A DNA stretch of 64,000 nucleotides from Hymenopellis radicata (taxonomy: Eukaryota > Basidiomycota > Agaricomycetes > Agaricales > Physalacriaceae). The notes beneath the pieces are model-generated. The model saw only the letters and a program-made list of their open reading frames with translations. It was not told where the DNA came from and ran no database searches. Each line of letters starts with the position of its first letter. The stretch's first letter is position 1. The DNA is taken from NCBI GenBank assembly GCA_015501595.1, contig JADNRX010000115.1:81360-145359 (forward strand), read 5' to 3'. Shown one piece after another: positions 33,326 through 45,228 of the stretch. Made by a program: the position numbers and the translations under genes.

Positions 33326-35389
33326 ATGTCCTCAGACGAGTGGAATGATTCTGACGACAGGCCGAAGCGGAGACAACATCTCAAGGTAGTTTTACCAGAC
33401 ATCTCATCCTCTAGTAAATTTGACGGTCCATTTAGTGTTGTTGGCAGAATTCTGCCGAACTGCCAAATGGCATGGCAGAACGGCAGGCAGAACGGCGTAG
33501 CTCAGAGGGTACTGGCAGATGATGGCAGAATCAATACCTCATAGTTAGTGTTTAGCGGTACTTTGATGAAAATTGTAAACTTTTCTGCCCTCCAAGCCCG
33601 ACTCTGTCACTGTGGCGGGTGATCACAAACAGCCCCCTCTTTATTCCAATTTTCGAGCATCTACAAGGTGTTGAAAACTGAAGCAACCGGTTCTTCTACA
33701 AGTGCAATCACTGTGGTGATGAGTCAGGCAGCAAAGGCACATATGATTTTGCACTGCTCTCTCTTGTTGAACGCGGTATTGCTCTCACGGCTTTCGCAGA
33801 TGACAACAATATCATTGGTTCAGGTGTACCAGGCGCAGGTTGAGCATAGATTTACTGGGTGTGTAGGAGGAATTCCGCCGTATTTTGCCATGTTTTGCCG
33901 CCTTTGCCACCTGCCATTCTGCCATTCGCCGGGCGTAACTCGCCCGAAATAATTCTGCCCCACACACTACGGTCCATTTAGCAGAAAGCAAGGCGAAGTA
34001 AACAGCAGGCGGGCCAGTCCAAACTTAAGAAAGATGATTCGCTGTCCGGGTCACACGATATTGATGGATTTTTCGAACGTCTTGCCTTGAAAATCAACCC
34101 TTCGCCATATGATGAATTTTTTGAGTCTCAGCTACTATCAGATTACTATCCGGCAAGGAAGTCATTTCTATCTAACCTCGGCGAGAAGGACGAAAATGTA
34201 AGTCTTCTGTCAACTAAACAGCTGGAAGGCTCAATATTTTTGAGGCGGCAGATCTGCGGTTGTTGACACGCCTTGAAGAATCGGCCCTCCGTGACGACTT
34301 GAGTGCATTTTCTCGACTGGCAACATCTGATTATAGTCCAATGAAAATGCTCGCTTACCGGCTCGAATATGAAGAGGTATGTTACGCCTGGATTCCGAAA
34401 TCGTGCCACGATTGGTGACCGCAACCCATGGGCAGCACAGAGTAAATCCAGCTGGTATTAAGTCGTATTCTGGGCTCAGGGGGTGCTCTACGCTGCCCAT
34501 TGAGGTCGAGGACACTCTCCCTGGACAAGTTACGGATGGGCTGCAAAAGATTCACACCACGCTCTATAAGTATTCATTCCTGTCTCGCCTCGAAGGGAGC
34601 GCGCCGAGACCAGTGAATACACTAGCGGTGGATTGGGATTCATGGCCACCCTGGATGGCACTCATGGAGGACATTCAACAGCATTACCGCTTGGCACAGT
34701 GAGATTAACAGCTCCTGAATGACAGAGAATCTCGACTGATAGTCCCTTGCAGCCCAGATCGCGAGTTACCTCATAAAACTGTCGGGAGAATTGAATACGG
34801 GACTCTTCAGGCCTGGCACCTACCGCAAGTGCATGAACTTCTCGAACGAACATTCTGGGATGGTATTGATGGTGGGTTCCCAATTCTTCGATGGCCTAGT
34901 ATTTGACTGAACTTGATTTAGTTAGTGATTCCCTCGACTACTGGCCGGAGCGCTGCACAGTTGTAGCAACATACAAGCGTTTAGTTGTTGGTATTGCCAT
35001 CATCAGCTCTCCCACAGAGACATATATCACGTATCTTGCTGTTAAAGCTGGATGGGACAACTCCCAAATCGCGACGTAAGGATCTGCTCATGAGTCAGAG
35101 CGCTGGGCTATCGTTCTGACTTCCATGTGAAAGATCGCTACTCTACCATCTTATTCAACTGAATCCTCAAAAGGATATTACGCTTCATGTTTCTGCCAAC
35201 AGTCCAGCCATTGTGTGTTGTTGTTTCCTTACAGTTTCTGATTCTTCGCTGACGTCCAGTTAGCTCCTCTATAACCGGTTTGGATTCAAAGCAGAAGAAT
35301 TCGTCATCGGATTCTATGAGGATTATTTGAACCCTCAGTCTCGCGCCTCGAAAAACGCATTCCGATTGCGACTCCGCCACAATTTGTGA
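33326..35389 (+). CDS. GNAT acetyltransferase related to KAT14/CSRP2BP
   Basis: Exon 1 (33326-33385) encodes MSSDEWNDSDDRPKRRQHLK and ends in phase 0 before GTAGTT; exon 2 starts at 33982 (QKARRSKQQAG) and continues with LSGSHDIDGFFERLALKINP. The C-terminal third is a GNAT domain: VVATYKRLVVGIAIISS, ETYITYLAVKAGWDNSQIAT (acetyl-CoA loop region), SLLYHLIQLNPQKDITLHVS, and LLYNRFGFKAEEFVIGFYED, ending at TGA 35387-35389. These last motifs match the KAT14 subfamily, a histone acetyltransferase subunit of ATAC in animals; the role in fungi is less clear. Intron 1 is 596 nt, but 546 nt of this is a transposon-like insertion plus its target duplication; without it the intron would be a normal 50 nt. 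Other introns are of usual size. Confidence 0.85.
33424..33432 (+). repeat. target-site duplication, left (CGGTCCATT)
   Basis: Nine bases identical to 33970-33978 on the other side of the insertion. They formed part of the original intron 3' end. Confidence 0.8.
33433..33969 (+). mobile_element. 537-bp terminal-inverted-repeat element (MITE) in intron 1 of the KAT14-like gene
   Basis: The ends are inverted repeats: left TAGTGTTGTTGGCAGAATT, right end reverse complement TAGTGTGTGGGGCAGAATT, about 16 of 19 matching. CGGTCCATT is duplicated on both sides. Sub-terminal regions on both sides are dense in TGCC/GGCA motifs. There is no transposase frame; one internal stretch (about 33693-33740) could be a remnant of a zinc-finger coding segment. 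TAG...CTA ends and a 9-bp duplication do not fit cleanly with one superfamily: hAT ends are similar but duplicate 8 bp, and Mutator-like elements duplicate about 9. I therefore leave the superfamily open. Confidence 0.8.
33970..33978 (+). repeat. target-site duplication, right (CGGTCCATT)
   Basis: Copy of 33424-33432. It continues directly into TAG, the splice acceptor used for exon 2 (33982). Confidence 0.8.
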
Positions 35390-36182
35390 TCTGAGTGCCT
35401 AGACGCGTTTACGTGAATCCCGACTTGTGTGTCGAATCGTCGATTGGACCAGGACACCGTGAACCAACCACGCGCCAGCATCCCACTGTATCCACCCTAG
35501 ACGCCGTGGCACTCTGACAAGCCATAGAGTCGTGGCTTGATGGCACCGCGTCTCTCCTTCTGGTTAGTCATTTTCAGCCCTTGCGTGCGATGCTCGTCCC
35601 GGTTCGCAGGATGTTAATAATAATCTAGGAACTTCACGCTCGCGATACCCTATGCGTCGATCCGTCCTCGAGGCTCGAGCGCCTACGGCTGGCTTTTGAT
35701 CAAGATATCCTCCTGAAACATTTCGGCGCTTTATACTCCACTACGTTTTCTCCGCCCTACGGTACCCTTCACAAAGCAAAATGATCCCCACTGTTTTACA
35801 TATTATTGATGTAGGGATTCGGAATAACAACGTCAGCGGTGTACTGCGTATTTTCTGATTGACGAGCGATCTCTTGCTACAGGAACAATGCGCTGAAACC
35901 ACGGAAACCGTGTTGTTCCGCCCGGCACGACGTTCATTCTGTATGGAGGCAGGCCTCCGCTCAGCGCTCAATCCTTGAACGTGTATTGACCGACAGAGGT
36001 GCTTCCACCGATGATCAATGCTGTGTGGCAGGTGAATTTGTAACTGATAAGTGATAATTAAATATTGCTGATGCTCAACAACACAGGACTGTAAGGCAAA
36101 CTATTGGGACTAGAAATACAGACGACGATAAACTGGGGACCCAAAACATAGAAATCATAAAGGAATAGGAAGTCTGTTTTCA
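35390..36182. other. intergenic region
   Basis: Nothing recognised between the ends of the converging acetyltransferase gene and the minus-strand coiled-coil gene. Short open frames only. Confidence 0.45.
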
Positions 36183-37090
36183 TCATACACGGGCTGCCTG
36201 CGTCTGCGCCCCATAAACGTCTCCCATATCGGAGACCTGCACGTTGCTCACGGAACGCCTCTTGCGCGGGAACGAGGCTGAGAGGGCGTCGCCTCCCATC
36301 GACACCACCCGTCGCCGCACGCTAGCTGCCCTAGGTCCGCCCGCCTCCTGTAGCGCGGCATACTTCGACGCCTTCTTCATCGGCGCCTCCAACTCTGCTG
36401 GGGAGTGCCTGCCGTCGTTAACCTCAACCGAGGATACAGCTGACGCGTAGACCCAGTGCTTAATATCACCCCCTATCGACGGACGTCTCCCCACGCATCG
36501 CTTTTTGACGACGCGCGCGTCGCCTGTAGGCGTCGTCGGTTGTTTGACCTTCGTGTCGGGGCGAATAGGCGACAGAGGCTGTTTGCCCACGCCGGTAACG
36601 GTGTGGCTGCGCGCACGGCCTACGACGCGCGTCCTGCCAACCTGAGCAACAGCAACATCCTTGTCGAAGCGCACGCGGGGTTCGGCGCCGTTAACAGGCT
36701 TCTTCTTCTCTTTCTCCCCCTTGTCCAGCTCTGCGAGCGATTTGTACTGGCTCTTCGACTGCTGCAGGACGTCCTGCACCTTCTGCTTCCAGTCGTCCAT
36801 CTCGTAGAGCTCGTGGAGCATCTTCTTGAATGTGAAGGGGTACTGGGTCCCGCGGGGAACGTGTCGGCTGCGACGGTGTTGCGCCGGGAGCGGCGCTGCA
36901 CTTGGGGGTGCGCATCGACGAGGGAGTAGAGGTTGCGGATGACGGGCTCGAGATCCTTGGGGATAGCTTCGTCCAAGGAGCTGAGGAAGTCTTTGACATC
37001 GGATTGGGACTCGGTTTCTCGGGACCGACGCGTCGCGATTCTCTCGAACGAGGCAAAGAGATCAGCGAATTCGGCGTGTTTGGCGTCCAT
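36183..37090 (-). CDS. uncharacterised basic protein with a conserved helical centre
   Basis: Start MDAKHAEFADLFASFERIAT at 37088-37090. The first 80 residues are helical (SQSDVKDFLSSLDEAIPKDL, EPVIRNLYSLVDAHPQVQRR). The central motif YPFTFKKMLHELYEMDDW then leads into a Gln/Lys coiled coil (QKVQDVLQQSKSQYKSLAEL). The rest is Arg/Ser/Pro-rich and low complexity, with RRVVSMGGDALSAS and SFPRKRRSVSNVQ like phosphorylation or nuclear-localisation segments. The frame changes once, at about 36845-36847, just before YPFTFKK: one base seems missing from a C run. I know similar hypothetical proteins in Agaricomycetes but no function. Stop near 36183. Confidence 0.65.
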
Positions 37091-37452
37091 TGGAGTGGCT
37101 GAAGAGTTGATTGGTGAAAAGTCGATTGGAAGATGGGCGCTGATGGTGATGAGAGCAAAGACAGCCCGGGTACTTATACACACCCGCCCGCGTCGATGTG
37201 GACGTCGTCAAGACGTGGCCATTGCTCAAAGTGGCCCATGGAATTGCCTTATTTCGACCAGCTTTGTGTAAGCCCATTGTCCACAGTTACCACATTCGGA
37301 CGCCAACTACAAATTCCAGCCTTTGTCCACCCCCGGATGCTTTTAATTTAGAGCAAATCATATCCTATTGTCCGGAGTCAATCCCAATTAGTACAACAAT
37401 CAACATAGCAAGCAAAAGCAATCAGTCGTATACGCGTCCACTGTCCAAAAAA

Positions 37453-38765
37453 TCAAGCATGTTGCGCCACGGCCCACGGCACCCTCCGGACCCTGACTCG
37501 TCCATTTACTCGTAGCACCCAGATTTTCGTCCGAAGTACACATTGCTCCTCCGTTTGATCTTGGTCGAGCTCCCCAGCTTCGTCGGCTGTCCCTTCTTCC
37601 TGGTCACCTTCAATCATCTCGCCTTTGCTATCCATCTCCTTCCCGCCATAGCTGAAGAACGAGCTCCATCCAATCGTTTGCAAAGACTTGAGTTTCTGCG
37701 CCATAATTAGACTCGCTGCCAGCTCGTGATGTCGAACCTCCTTCTCCTTATCGGTACAGATATCGCACTCGGGGCTCGGGGGTGATGCCCGTTGGGCGTC
37801 CACTTGGTATCGAGGTGCATGTGCCATATGCGCGTATAGGAGGTCGTCCGAGGAAACGTACACACCGAGGTGCAGATTAGCGAGAGTCTTGATGGGTCTG
37901 AGGGCTTCGGCGAATGAGGTCTGTTCAGAGGAATTGAAGAGCATGAAATGAAAGCGCATATAACGACGAACCGCCATATCTTGGGCATCCAGGTAGCGTT
38001 GAGGAATGGGGCAATGTACAACGAGATCCATACTTTGTTCCAAGCAGTACCAGCAGTGGCTGAAGTCCAATCGTTCGGTGCAGCTAAGATAGAGATTGGT
38101 GATTCTAGGGAATGAGAGTGAAATAACGCGAAGCAAGGAGGCATCGATGCGAGGGAGTGCAGTGAGCGTCAAGCTGGTGAGTTTGAGAGCAATATTTCCA
38201 GGGGAATCTAACAGGTTCTGGAAGATGCGCTTGGCGCAAAGGTGTTGGGTAGAGAGTCCTTCGGAGGAAAAGTTGAGCGTAAGATCGTGAAGGTTCGTGA
38301 ACATGGCAAGACGGGTGAGCTTGGGAGTCAGGATTTTTGTCGGAGCGCTGAGGCTTCTGTACGCATATATTTAGATTGCGAAATAGGTGATGGAAGAAAA
38401 ACGTACTTGACCCAAGAAAACCCTCCAGATCCGTCCTGCCTTGCTTCTGAGGATAGTAGTAGCATGAAGGTCGACGACCACTGCGTATCCGTAGCGAGAT
38501 GTAGCGTTCTGAGATAATGTCGGAAGACGAGCTCGCGGAGACTCCACGAGGCTATCGCGATGGCTTTGAGCGGAGAGAAAACATCGGGTATATTACTGCT
38601 CAGTGCGTCGATAACAGCGAGGTGCACGATACAGTCGAGGATCTCTGTCGGAAGAACGGGCGAGGAAAGACAAGGCTCAGCGATGGCGCGATGCGTGCGC
38701 GAAAGGACTTGGAAATGCCGTTTGCGTTCGCTGAGTTGCGAGGAAGTTCTACGAAACAGAACCAT
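37453..38765 (-). CDS. F-box-like protein 1
   Basis: Start MVLFRRTSSQLSERKRHFQV at 38763-38765. A degenerate F-box helix, LPTEILDCIVHLAVIDAL, sits at about residues 36-53, as in the large basidiomycete family of F-box proteins. An intron near 38350-38406 (GTACGT to TACAG) is followed by LTRLAMFTNLHDLTLNFSSE and several leucine-rich segments (LKLTSLTLTALPRIDASLLR, ITNLYLSCTERLDF). The C-terminus is acidic (EMIEGDQEEGTADEAGELDQ). Such proteins are usually substrate adaptors of SCF ubiquitin ligases; the substrate is unknown. Stop near 37453. Confidence 0.72.
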
Positions 38766-39868
38766 AATGGAGGAAATGTAAGAAATAGAGCAGAGCAAAA
38801 AGTATGGGACTGGGGATGATGGAAGCAATCTGGGAAGGAAGGAAACGCGTGATCGGACGCGTCTTCTCAGTTCTGCCTGGCATTGCTAAAACTACTACTA
38901 CGTTCTGCGAAGAGAATATCAGTATCATCAGGTGTAAACTGTATGTATGTCTTCGATGCATCTCATTTTGCTTTCCAATGCGCCTGCACGAGGTCACCAA
39001 ACGCGTCGACGCCTTTCAAATCCCCAAACATAGGAGCTGAACATCTCATACACGAACAACAAGGTCTTCGTCGTTGCCCATCCGATCTGTGCCAACCTCC
39101 AGGCGATGCATTTCCCACTGGTAAGTACAAAACAAAGAACCAGCAAGAATCCGGACTGCCAGTATCGTACTAAAATGCTTTGATGATGACTGGCGTGTAG
39201 CCAGTAAGACGACGACGAACCATTAATCAACAATTGGCCGTTTCGATAGACGTCATGCTAGCGGAAAGCGTGAACTGGCTCCTCTGAGTAATTGTGCATA
39301 AACACAAGGAGAGGAAGAGTATCGCTTATCCAAACTTTTCCCAGGTGACTAAACGCGACAAAAGTTTATAGAGTGATTGTGAAGGTGTCGTGATGTCGGA
39401 AAGCTGCGATGCCTTGTCTTGCGTTCCGTCCGAAAAGTCTGGGTACCTTGACATATGCGGGGCATTGTCCAGCAAGAGAGGCGATTGTTGAAAGTGGTCT
39501 GGCGAAGCACATACCGGAAGTGTATGCGGTAAGACGCGAGTGTACAAGCGGTTATTTTCATTGCTGGTGTAATCCACACCCAGGTAATCGATAATGCGCT
39601 ACTAGTGAGCAAGTCCATACAATTCGTCGATGATTTCTAACAAAGTTAGCAACACTCAGCATCCAAGACATACAACGCACCTTGCTCTTTGTAAAATGGA
39701 GGGAGAGCGGTCAAACCCCCGATCATACGAGTCAAATTAAATAACCAATCGAGCGCCACATAACCGCCTGCATCTACCATCTAGTATGAAGCAGTGACCC
39801 AAAACCGGAGATCGAGTAAAAATAAGTAACGCAGTATCAGTAGATCCGTCCGTGATAGTACATGCCCT
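38766..39868. other. intergenic region with a possible small two-exon fragment
   Basis: On the minus strand around 39610-39780, an AG acceptor is followed by MVDAGGYVALDWLFNLTRMI, then a 40-50 nt intron-like gap and EIIDELYGLAH before a stop. This could be a terminal exon pair of the neighbouring F-box gene or a gene remnant; I cannot decide. Otherwise nothing recognised. Confidence 0.35.
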
Positions 39869-41530
39869 TCAAACAGTCAATATCAACAAATCCGCTGCAG
39901 TCAACGTCTCAGCAATCACATCCAAAAACTGCCACTCAAAATGCTCCCTCGGCTCCAGCAGACATTCCGATTCCAGCTCCATATTCTCCCATGAAACCAA
40001 AGACCGCTCCAATGGCCGCCGACACCAAACATCACTCTCACTAGCTCTCCGCATGACATGCGTCTCCTCCAGCCTGACCTCCCTCAGTTGTTTGCAATTC
40101 CTATTCCACGCTTTCACAAGCGACACCGCATGTGCAATGGTCTGGGGCGTCTGACACACAGCAGGTGCCTTGGAGCGCGGCGACGACGACGCGAGGAGAT
40201 GGCGCTTGTACCACTTGTATCTCCGCGCATAGGACAGATGCCTTGATCGCAAACGACATATTTGCGCGCGCGAAAGATGGGGATACTTTTCCAGAAACTG
40301 CGAGCCAAGCCCCACGAGATCATCCTAATAAGGGTTTTAGTGGGATTAGAGGGGAGCAAGGGAGTTGAAATTTCGCCCACCTCGCCGGGGGTCTCGCGGA
40401 GGAATTTGATGCGAAGGTCGTACAGGTCGTCGAATAACTGTGTGACAGCGTGCAGTATCTCAATGTCCCACGTCGAGATGAAGATATCCAATGTCCGGAG
40501 TTTGGGCTTGATCCTTGATATGTTATAGAGGAGGTCAATGGTCGGCTGTCCCTGGTGCTCAATGTCACAGACATGAAGATGTTGAATGGGTCGGTCGGAG
40601 TGCAGAAAATGTCATCGTCGCCCACGCGTTCCCCCCGAGATATTCCAATTTCGGTAAGAGGTCGGGTGGAACTCTTATGTGCGTATCGAGCTGCCCAACT
40701 GTCTTTAACTTGGTCACATGGTGTCCACAGTGAGCTAAAAACGCGCACAGGGCCGTCTCATGTGGGGTGGTAGGTGCCGAGGAGTTGACTTTCAATGAAA
40801 GCTCGAGCGACACAAGGTTTTGGGGTAGATCGAACGGTTCTCCGTCATATCCCGCCAATCTCCTTGAAAGGAAACCCGCAGACTCGTTCTCCCAGTCGAC
40901 GCGCAGGACACGGATAGTTGGGCAGGTGACAAGATGAAGATAATGGCAACGCGTCCGTCCTTGTTGGCGGTTGCCCAAAATAACGTTTCCCAACAGCGTC
41001 AGATGTGTTAGCTGTAGTCCGGCTAATTCGATGACTGATTCGACAGACTCGGGGTTGGAATCGAAGATGTTGTCTACAAGAGACAGGCGCTTTAATTGGT
41101 GAAGAGTCTGGAGGGTGCGATAAAACGCGCCGGGAATGGATGATGCACAGATCTCCAGAGCTTGGAGGTTGGGGAACGACGTAACCCGGTTCCACACCTC
41201 GGAGCGCATGCGACCGTACGACGGGGGCGCATCAGATCTACTCCGCGTTAAAGCGCAGAGCGTCATGGATGTGGGGACTTCCACAATGTTATCTGAGCGG
41301 TTCTGCCAGAATGGCAGATTCTGTTGGAAGTGGTTCAAGTCCATGAATCGGAGGGAGCGGTACAGCGGCCGCAAGGCGAGCTTGTAGAATTTATGACAGG
41401 TGATGAGGACGTTGTACAGATCCGTGGGGTCCAGTTGCTCGAAGATGAGGATCCAGTATTCATTTGATAGTCGTTGTGCCATGTAGGCGACCATATCCTG
41501 AGAGGATAGAAGCCTGATAGAAGTGGACAT
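39869..41530 (-). CDS. F-box/LRR-like protein 2
   Basis: Start MSTSIRLLSSQDMVAYMAQR at 41528-41530. The F-box-like segment is RLSNEYWILIFEQLDPTDLY with HKFYKLALRPLYRSLRF. Leucine-rich stretches follow (SFPNLQALEICASSIPGAFY, LHQLKRLSLVDNIF, LQLTHLTLLGNVIL, PQNLVSLELSLKVN, LPKLEYLGGNAW). A second part (KPKLRTLDIFISTWDIEILH, LFDDLYDLRIKFLRETPGE) and, after an intron at about 40327-40384, a third (VGLGSQFLEKYPHLSRAQIC) complete it. The join at about 40560-40640 is out of phase and no ordinary intron resolves it. It lies head to tail with F-box-like protein 1 but is not obviously its copy. Probable SCF adaptor. Confidence 0.7.
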
Positions 41531-42464
41531 ACTGTGATAGTGGTCTTTGGTGTGCGCAAGTCACACTGATGCTGCCGAAGCTGATGAGACGCATTGAGAG
41601 AGTAAAATGAACAGAGTCAAATAGAGCGCACTTTTTCTTGGATGTTCGTGCTAGAATGAATGAGGCCTTGACGATAGATGATGGTGGGGAAAGGAAACCC
41701 CGTGATGTAATGATCGAGGTGTCAGTGTCACGGTCGAACTATTTGTTGCCAACAAACCTTCACGATGTCAAACACACATTCTCAGAGATATACGTACTGC
41801 CCCTGAGAAATTATTGCCACGATTAGTGCACGATTCGACCGACTTGACTAATTTGTCCCCGGTCAACAGGAGGAATGTTTTGGTACAGTTCGATGCCGCG
41901 TTTCTGTGCTTTTCTCTGGTCATATGCGTTACTTGTTACTGAGGTCTCTCTCGAAGAAGAATTTGCCTCTATTGTATGTAAATGCTCTTGAATACGCCAT
42001 GCTCCTGATTCTGAGCTTCCCTTTACGTATACGTATGGACGAAGGCATCTAGCATTGGGCATTGGGTTCAATGCTTGTAAAGTAAACATACTAAATGCGA
42101 TGCGTTGCATACACTTCATAAATTATCCAAAGATACATAAATCCTCTTTCCTGATACGCTGCTGTACTTATAGAATCATGTTACTGTAAGTATAACTCAA
42201 CTCTTCTCGTTCAAATGGCATCGGGCCGAAATAGGCGGGCAACAATGTGCCTGTGACGTCACAGTGTCTTCTCCAACCCCTTCTTCCTTTCGCACACTCA
42301 ACACCTCGTCGACGCGCCTGCACTACACACCTCAGTCATTCGCCTAAACGTCGTCGATTTCTTGCCTCGCCTTCAACAAATTCTGTCTTCATCGGTGTGT
42401 TCCCCATTCATTAGTCCTGTCTCGTCAGTCTCACCTTCAACTCCAGCAAAGCCAAACTTCAGGA
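41531..42464. other. intergenic region and promoter of the SHE10-like gene
   Basis: No gene seen. The last 250 bp are C/T-rich (for example CTCTTCTCG, TTCTTCCTTTCG), common in fungal promoters with pyrimidine-rich start regions. Confidence 0.45.
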
Positions 42465-43406
42465 ATGGTGCAAACTAAGAGACCCACGTTCCCTCCCCCT
42501 TCTATGACCTCGAGGTCGAACTCAGCTCAAGCCCTTCCTTCAAGAAAGAAGGGCGTCAAGAGCAACGCGCAAAATCTCCCAAAACCATCGCATGGTTCAA
42601 CGACCCCAGTGCCTTCTCCCCTCTCCCAACCGATAACCGCCTCGTCTCCGCCGACGCCTCCTTCCAAGTCACCAAAGAAGAAGGCAAAGTCTAAAAAATC
42701 CTTCTCCAAGGCCGCGGAAAAGGCAAAGCCCCTCGCTGGTTCATCATTTGCGCGCATATTTCCCTACCTTCTCTTCATATTAACAGTGTACGCCGTTGCT
42801 GTATGCCCGCAGGACGCGACCACCTCGGACCCCGTATGCAAAGCCGCATCTGTCTGGAAAGCCAAGGTCATGGAGCCCTATATCATGCCCCACGTTCTCG
42901 AGATACGCCAGGATCCCCGTGTCCGGTACCTCGAGAATAGGGTAATCTTCCCGACGTACGATACTGTCATTATGCCTGCTTATCATGGCGTTCACACTAT
43001 CTGGCGGCCGTTCTACGACAAGACGTTGCTTCCATTTTACGACAACACCCTCCATCCAAAGATTCGCCCCTATACGAAGCAAGCCCATGTATATGCCATG
43101 CGCATACGTCGTGCTGCGTACCCGTACGTGAAGCGCGTTTGGAGCGTTTATGACGCGGTGTTGCCGTATATCGAGGAGGTATATGCTAGGCTGAAAACGG
43201 CATATACCTATTTGGAACCGCACATCATAGACGTTTATCATGCTGCCCTGCCATACATCCAAGCCGCATATCGCAGTCTGATGCTACTTGTTCAGGACGC
43301 GAGGGACAAGGCGAGAGTGCTTAGGAGGGTATACGTCGATCCACATGTTGAAAAGATGTGGGCCAAGGTTAACGAGCAGCGTACAGAAGTGGACGCCGAG
43401 TTGTGA
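42465..43406 (+). CDS. SHE10-like membrane protein with Tyr/Pro-spaced helical repeats
   Basis: A single-exon 313-residue protein. Residues 1-85 are Ser/Pro/Lys-rich and probably cytosolic (SPPTPPSKSPKKKAKSKKS). A single hydrophobic segment, FARIFPYLLFILTVYAVAVC, at about 95-115 acts as signal anchor. The luminal or outer part repeats an approximately 15-20 residue helical unit built around Y-x-x-x-x-x-P or P-x-Y (MEPYIMPHVLEIRQDP, VIMPAYHGVHTIWRPFY, KTLLPFYDNTLHPKIRPYTK, RAAYPYVKRVWSVYDAVLPY, YLEPHIIDVYHAALPY). This pattern is typical of the fungal SHE10/OSW7-like family, linked in yeast to spore-wall assembly; here the function is only inferred. No intron. Stop at 43404-43406. Confidence 0.72.
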   Translation: MVQTKRPTFPPPSMTSRSNSAQALPSRKKGVKSNAQNLPKPSHGSTTPVPSPLSQPITASSPPTPPSKSPKKKAKSKKSFSKAAEKAKPLAGSSFARIFPYLLFILTVYAVAVCPQDATTSDPVCKAASVWKAKVMEPYIMPHVLEIRQDPRVRYLENRVIFPTYDTVIMPAYHGVHTIWRPFYDKTLLPFYDNTLHPKIRPYTKQAHVYAMRIRRAAYPYVKRVWSVYDAVLPYIEEVYARLKTAYTYLEPHIIDVYHAALPYIQAAYRSLMLLVQDARDKARVLRRVYVDPHVEKMWAKVNEQRTEVDAEL

Positions 43407-43774
43407 AGGTGGTTGGAAGTCTTTGGAACAGCGGCCGAGAACCAGAAACGCGGTGGATTGGTGCGGCTCACGCCACGAGTATTATCTCAAGGTCAGCTTC
43501 GGCGTCAGTCCGAAGAGTGCGTAAGTGATCGAGGATCACGCCAGGAGACAGACGAGAACATGTGCCAGTTTATCTGAGGTGGTCGATGTTGGGAGAATGG
43601 GACATGGCTTTCTATGACACGGTAAAAATCGTCTTCTTATTGTAGCGCCCCGAATAGTTTTTCATTCAAGTTTGAAGCAGTGTACATATATCTGTATAGT
43701 ATTCCCATTTAAATACAGTACACCACTTCATCTCAGCTTCTACGATTAGACTTGCACTACAAATGCTTCGAGCT

Positions 43775-44925
43775 TCTTCCTTGCAATCTCTGAGTCATTT
43801 TTCCGAAGTGGGACATCATAGTAACAGGAAAACAGACTGTCCTCAGGTTGGTTCTCGCATGTGGTCCAATTGACGGGCGTGGTCGGGTTGGGAAACTGAA
43901 TGGGTGAAAAATATAAACGATGGGGCGCGACGAACAAGATCCCCAAGCGTCGAAGAAAATAAAAGAGGGAGAATAACACAACCTCACAGAAAATGCGTCA
44001 AAGAGCGCGAAGTAGAATGAAAGCTGGATGACAACTCGTACCCGCTCTTCATCTAATATATCATGGCAGAACAGCACAGCACCGCGGCCTGACCGTACCG
44101 CACGGATACTCAGAGTAGATAGAAGAAAAGCCGCGCGCTGGGTAATGTGGCGCTGAATTTAGATGGGTGGGATCCGTCTCTTGAATTCGGTCTCAATCTG
44201 CGACCGTTTTAGGACAAGCGCCTTTGAATACTGCCAATGAAGACTGCATCTCAAATGTCTGTAGAAATTTCAAGCTTTGTGGATGGTGGAAGTAAAGAGA
44301 AGTTCGGGACCCGGGCCGGACAAAGTATGGCCTTTCTGACCATCATCATCATGCAACCTAGATCTGCGCTTTACGACCAGTTCGCACAACGTTCCAGTCG
44401 TAGGTGGCGACCCACACCGCCAGTTGCACCGGCTGCTTTAGACGAAGAATATGGGACACATAATAAATGGACGGCGTCACAGTTGGACCAGACCTTGCAG
44501 CTATGATAGTCCCCTACAGAAGGATCGTGCAGACGTGTCGTTTCCTTTGTCCTGAAGGTGGTGGTGTTGGTGTTGTATATTCAGGAGCGTGGACTTCAGC
44601 GCATGCGATGACTAAAATCTGTTATGACCGTCAAAGGCTTGGCTGGGCGTCTATGGGTTTTGCATGAGCGCGTCCATGACCGCTCTCTGCGATGCTGAAC
44701 CCGTCGTGGATATCATAGCATACCATCCTAGACCTATTGACTTTTCGTCTCTAATCATGCCAGGATTCGCTTGGGTATGCCCGTGTCTCTCGGTGCCAAG
44801 CTCGCTCTCGGTGCAACCACCTCGAGCTCAGTCCGTTCTACCACCTCCGGCAGCTTCGACCTAGGTGCAAGACCTTGTCGACGGCTGACTGTATCCACAA
44901 CGTCAGTGAAGGCCTAGCTGGAATG
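43775..44925 (+). repeat. segmental duplication, copy 1 (about 1.1 kb)
   Basis: Matches 48895-49925 in the same orientation and order: GTGGGACATCATAGTAA near 43809, AGGTTGGTTCTCGCATGTG, GCGCTGAATTTAGATGGGTG near 44150, GACCAGACCTTGCAG, GTGTTGGTGTTGTATATTCA, ATGCCAGGATTCGCTTGG and CGACGGCTGACTGTATCCAC near 44880. The two copies differ by substitutions and many short indels, most being gaps in copy 2. No protein frame is preserved between them. Copy 1 lies just upstream of the Lys/Asp-rich secreted-protein gene. Confidence 0.8.
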
Positions 44926-45228
44926 TCTCATCCTGGAGTCGACGTAACCGGGTGTTCATGGCCAAACGTGACTGCGCCGTGTTTTCTACAACGCCCGCAC
45001 ACTTTGCCTACTAGCGAACTGAACACATAGCCTTGGCTCGACGAGAGCAGCCAAGCAAGTTCATGTTCATGTGTTCTCGACGCCCCAGTCGGTCCTACAT
45101 GCATGTTTGCGGCCCAACCTCTGTGCATCGCCGAACTGCCGTTACTCTCAGTATTTAAGCACTGAGCTGTCGGTGTTTTCGACATCGTTCCCACTTGTCT
45201 TCCGACTGCTCATCCGCTCTCAGTCAAC
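44926..45228 (+). promoter_or_regulatory. promoter region of the charged secreted-protein gene
   Basis: AGTATTTAAGC at about 45151 is a TATA-like element roughly 75 bp before the ATG. The leader following it is C/T-rich up to CAGTCAACATG at the start codon. Confidence 0.5.

Noticed and set aside
33433..33969. Treating the insertion as a hAT element.
   Set aside because: TAGTGTT-type ends fit, but the duplication appears to be 9 bp instead of 8, and no transposase is present; superfamily left open.
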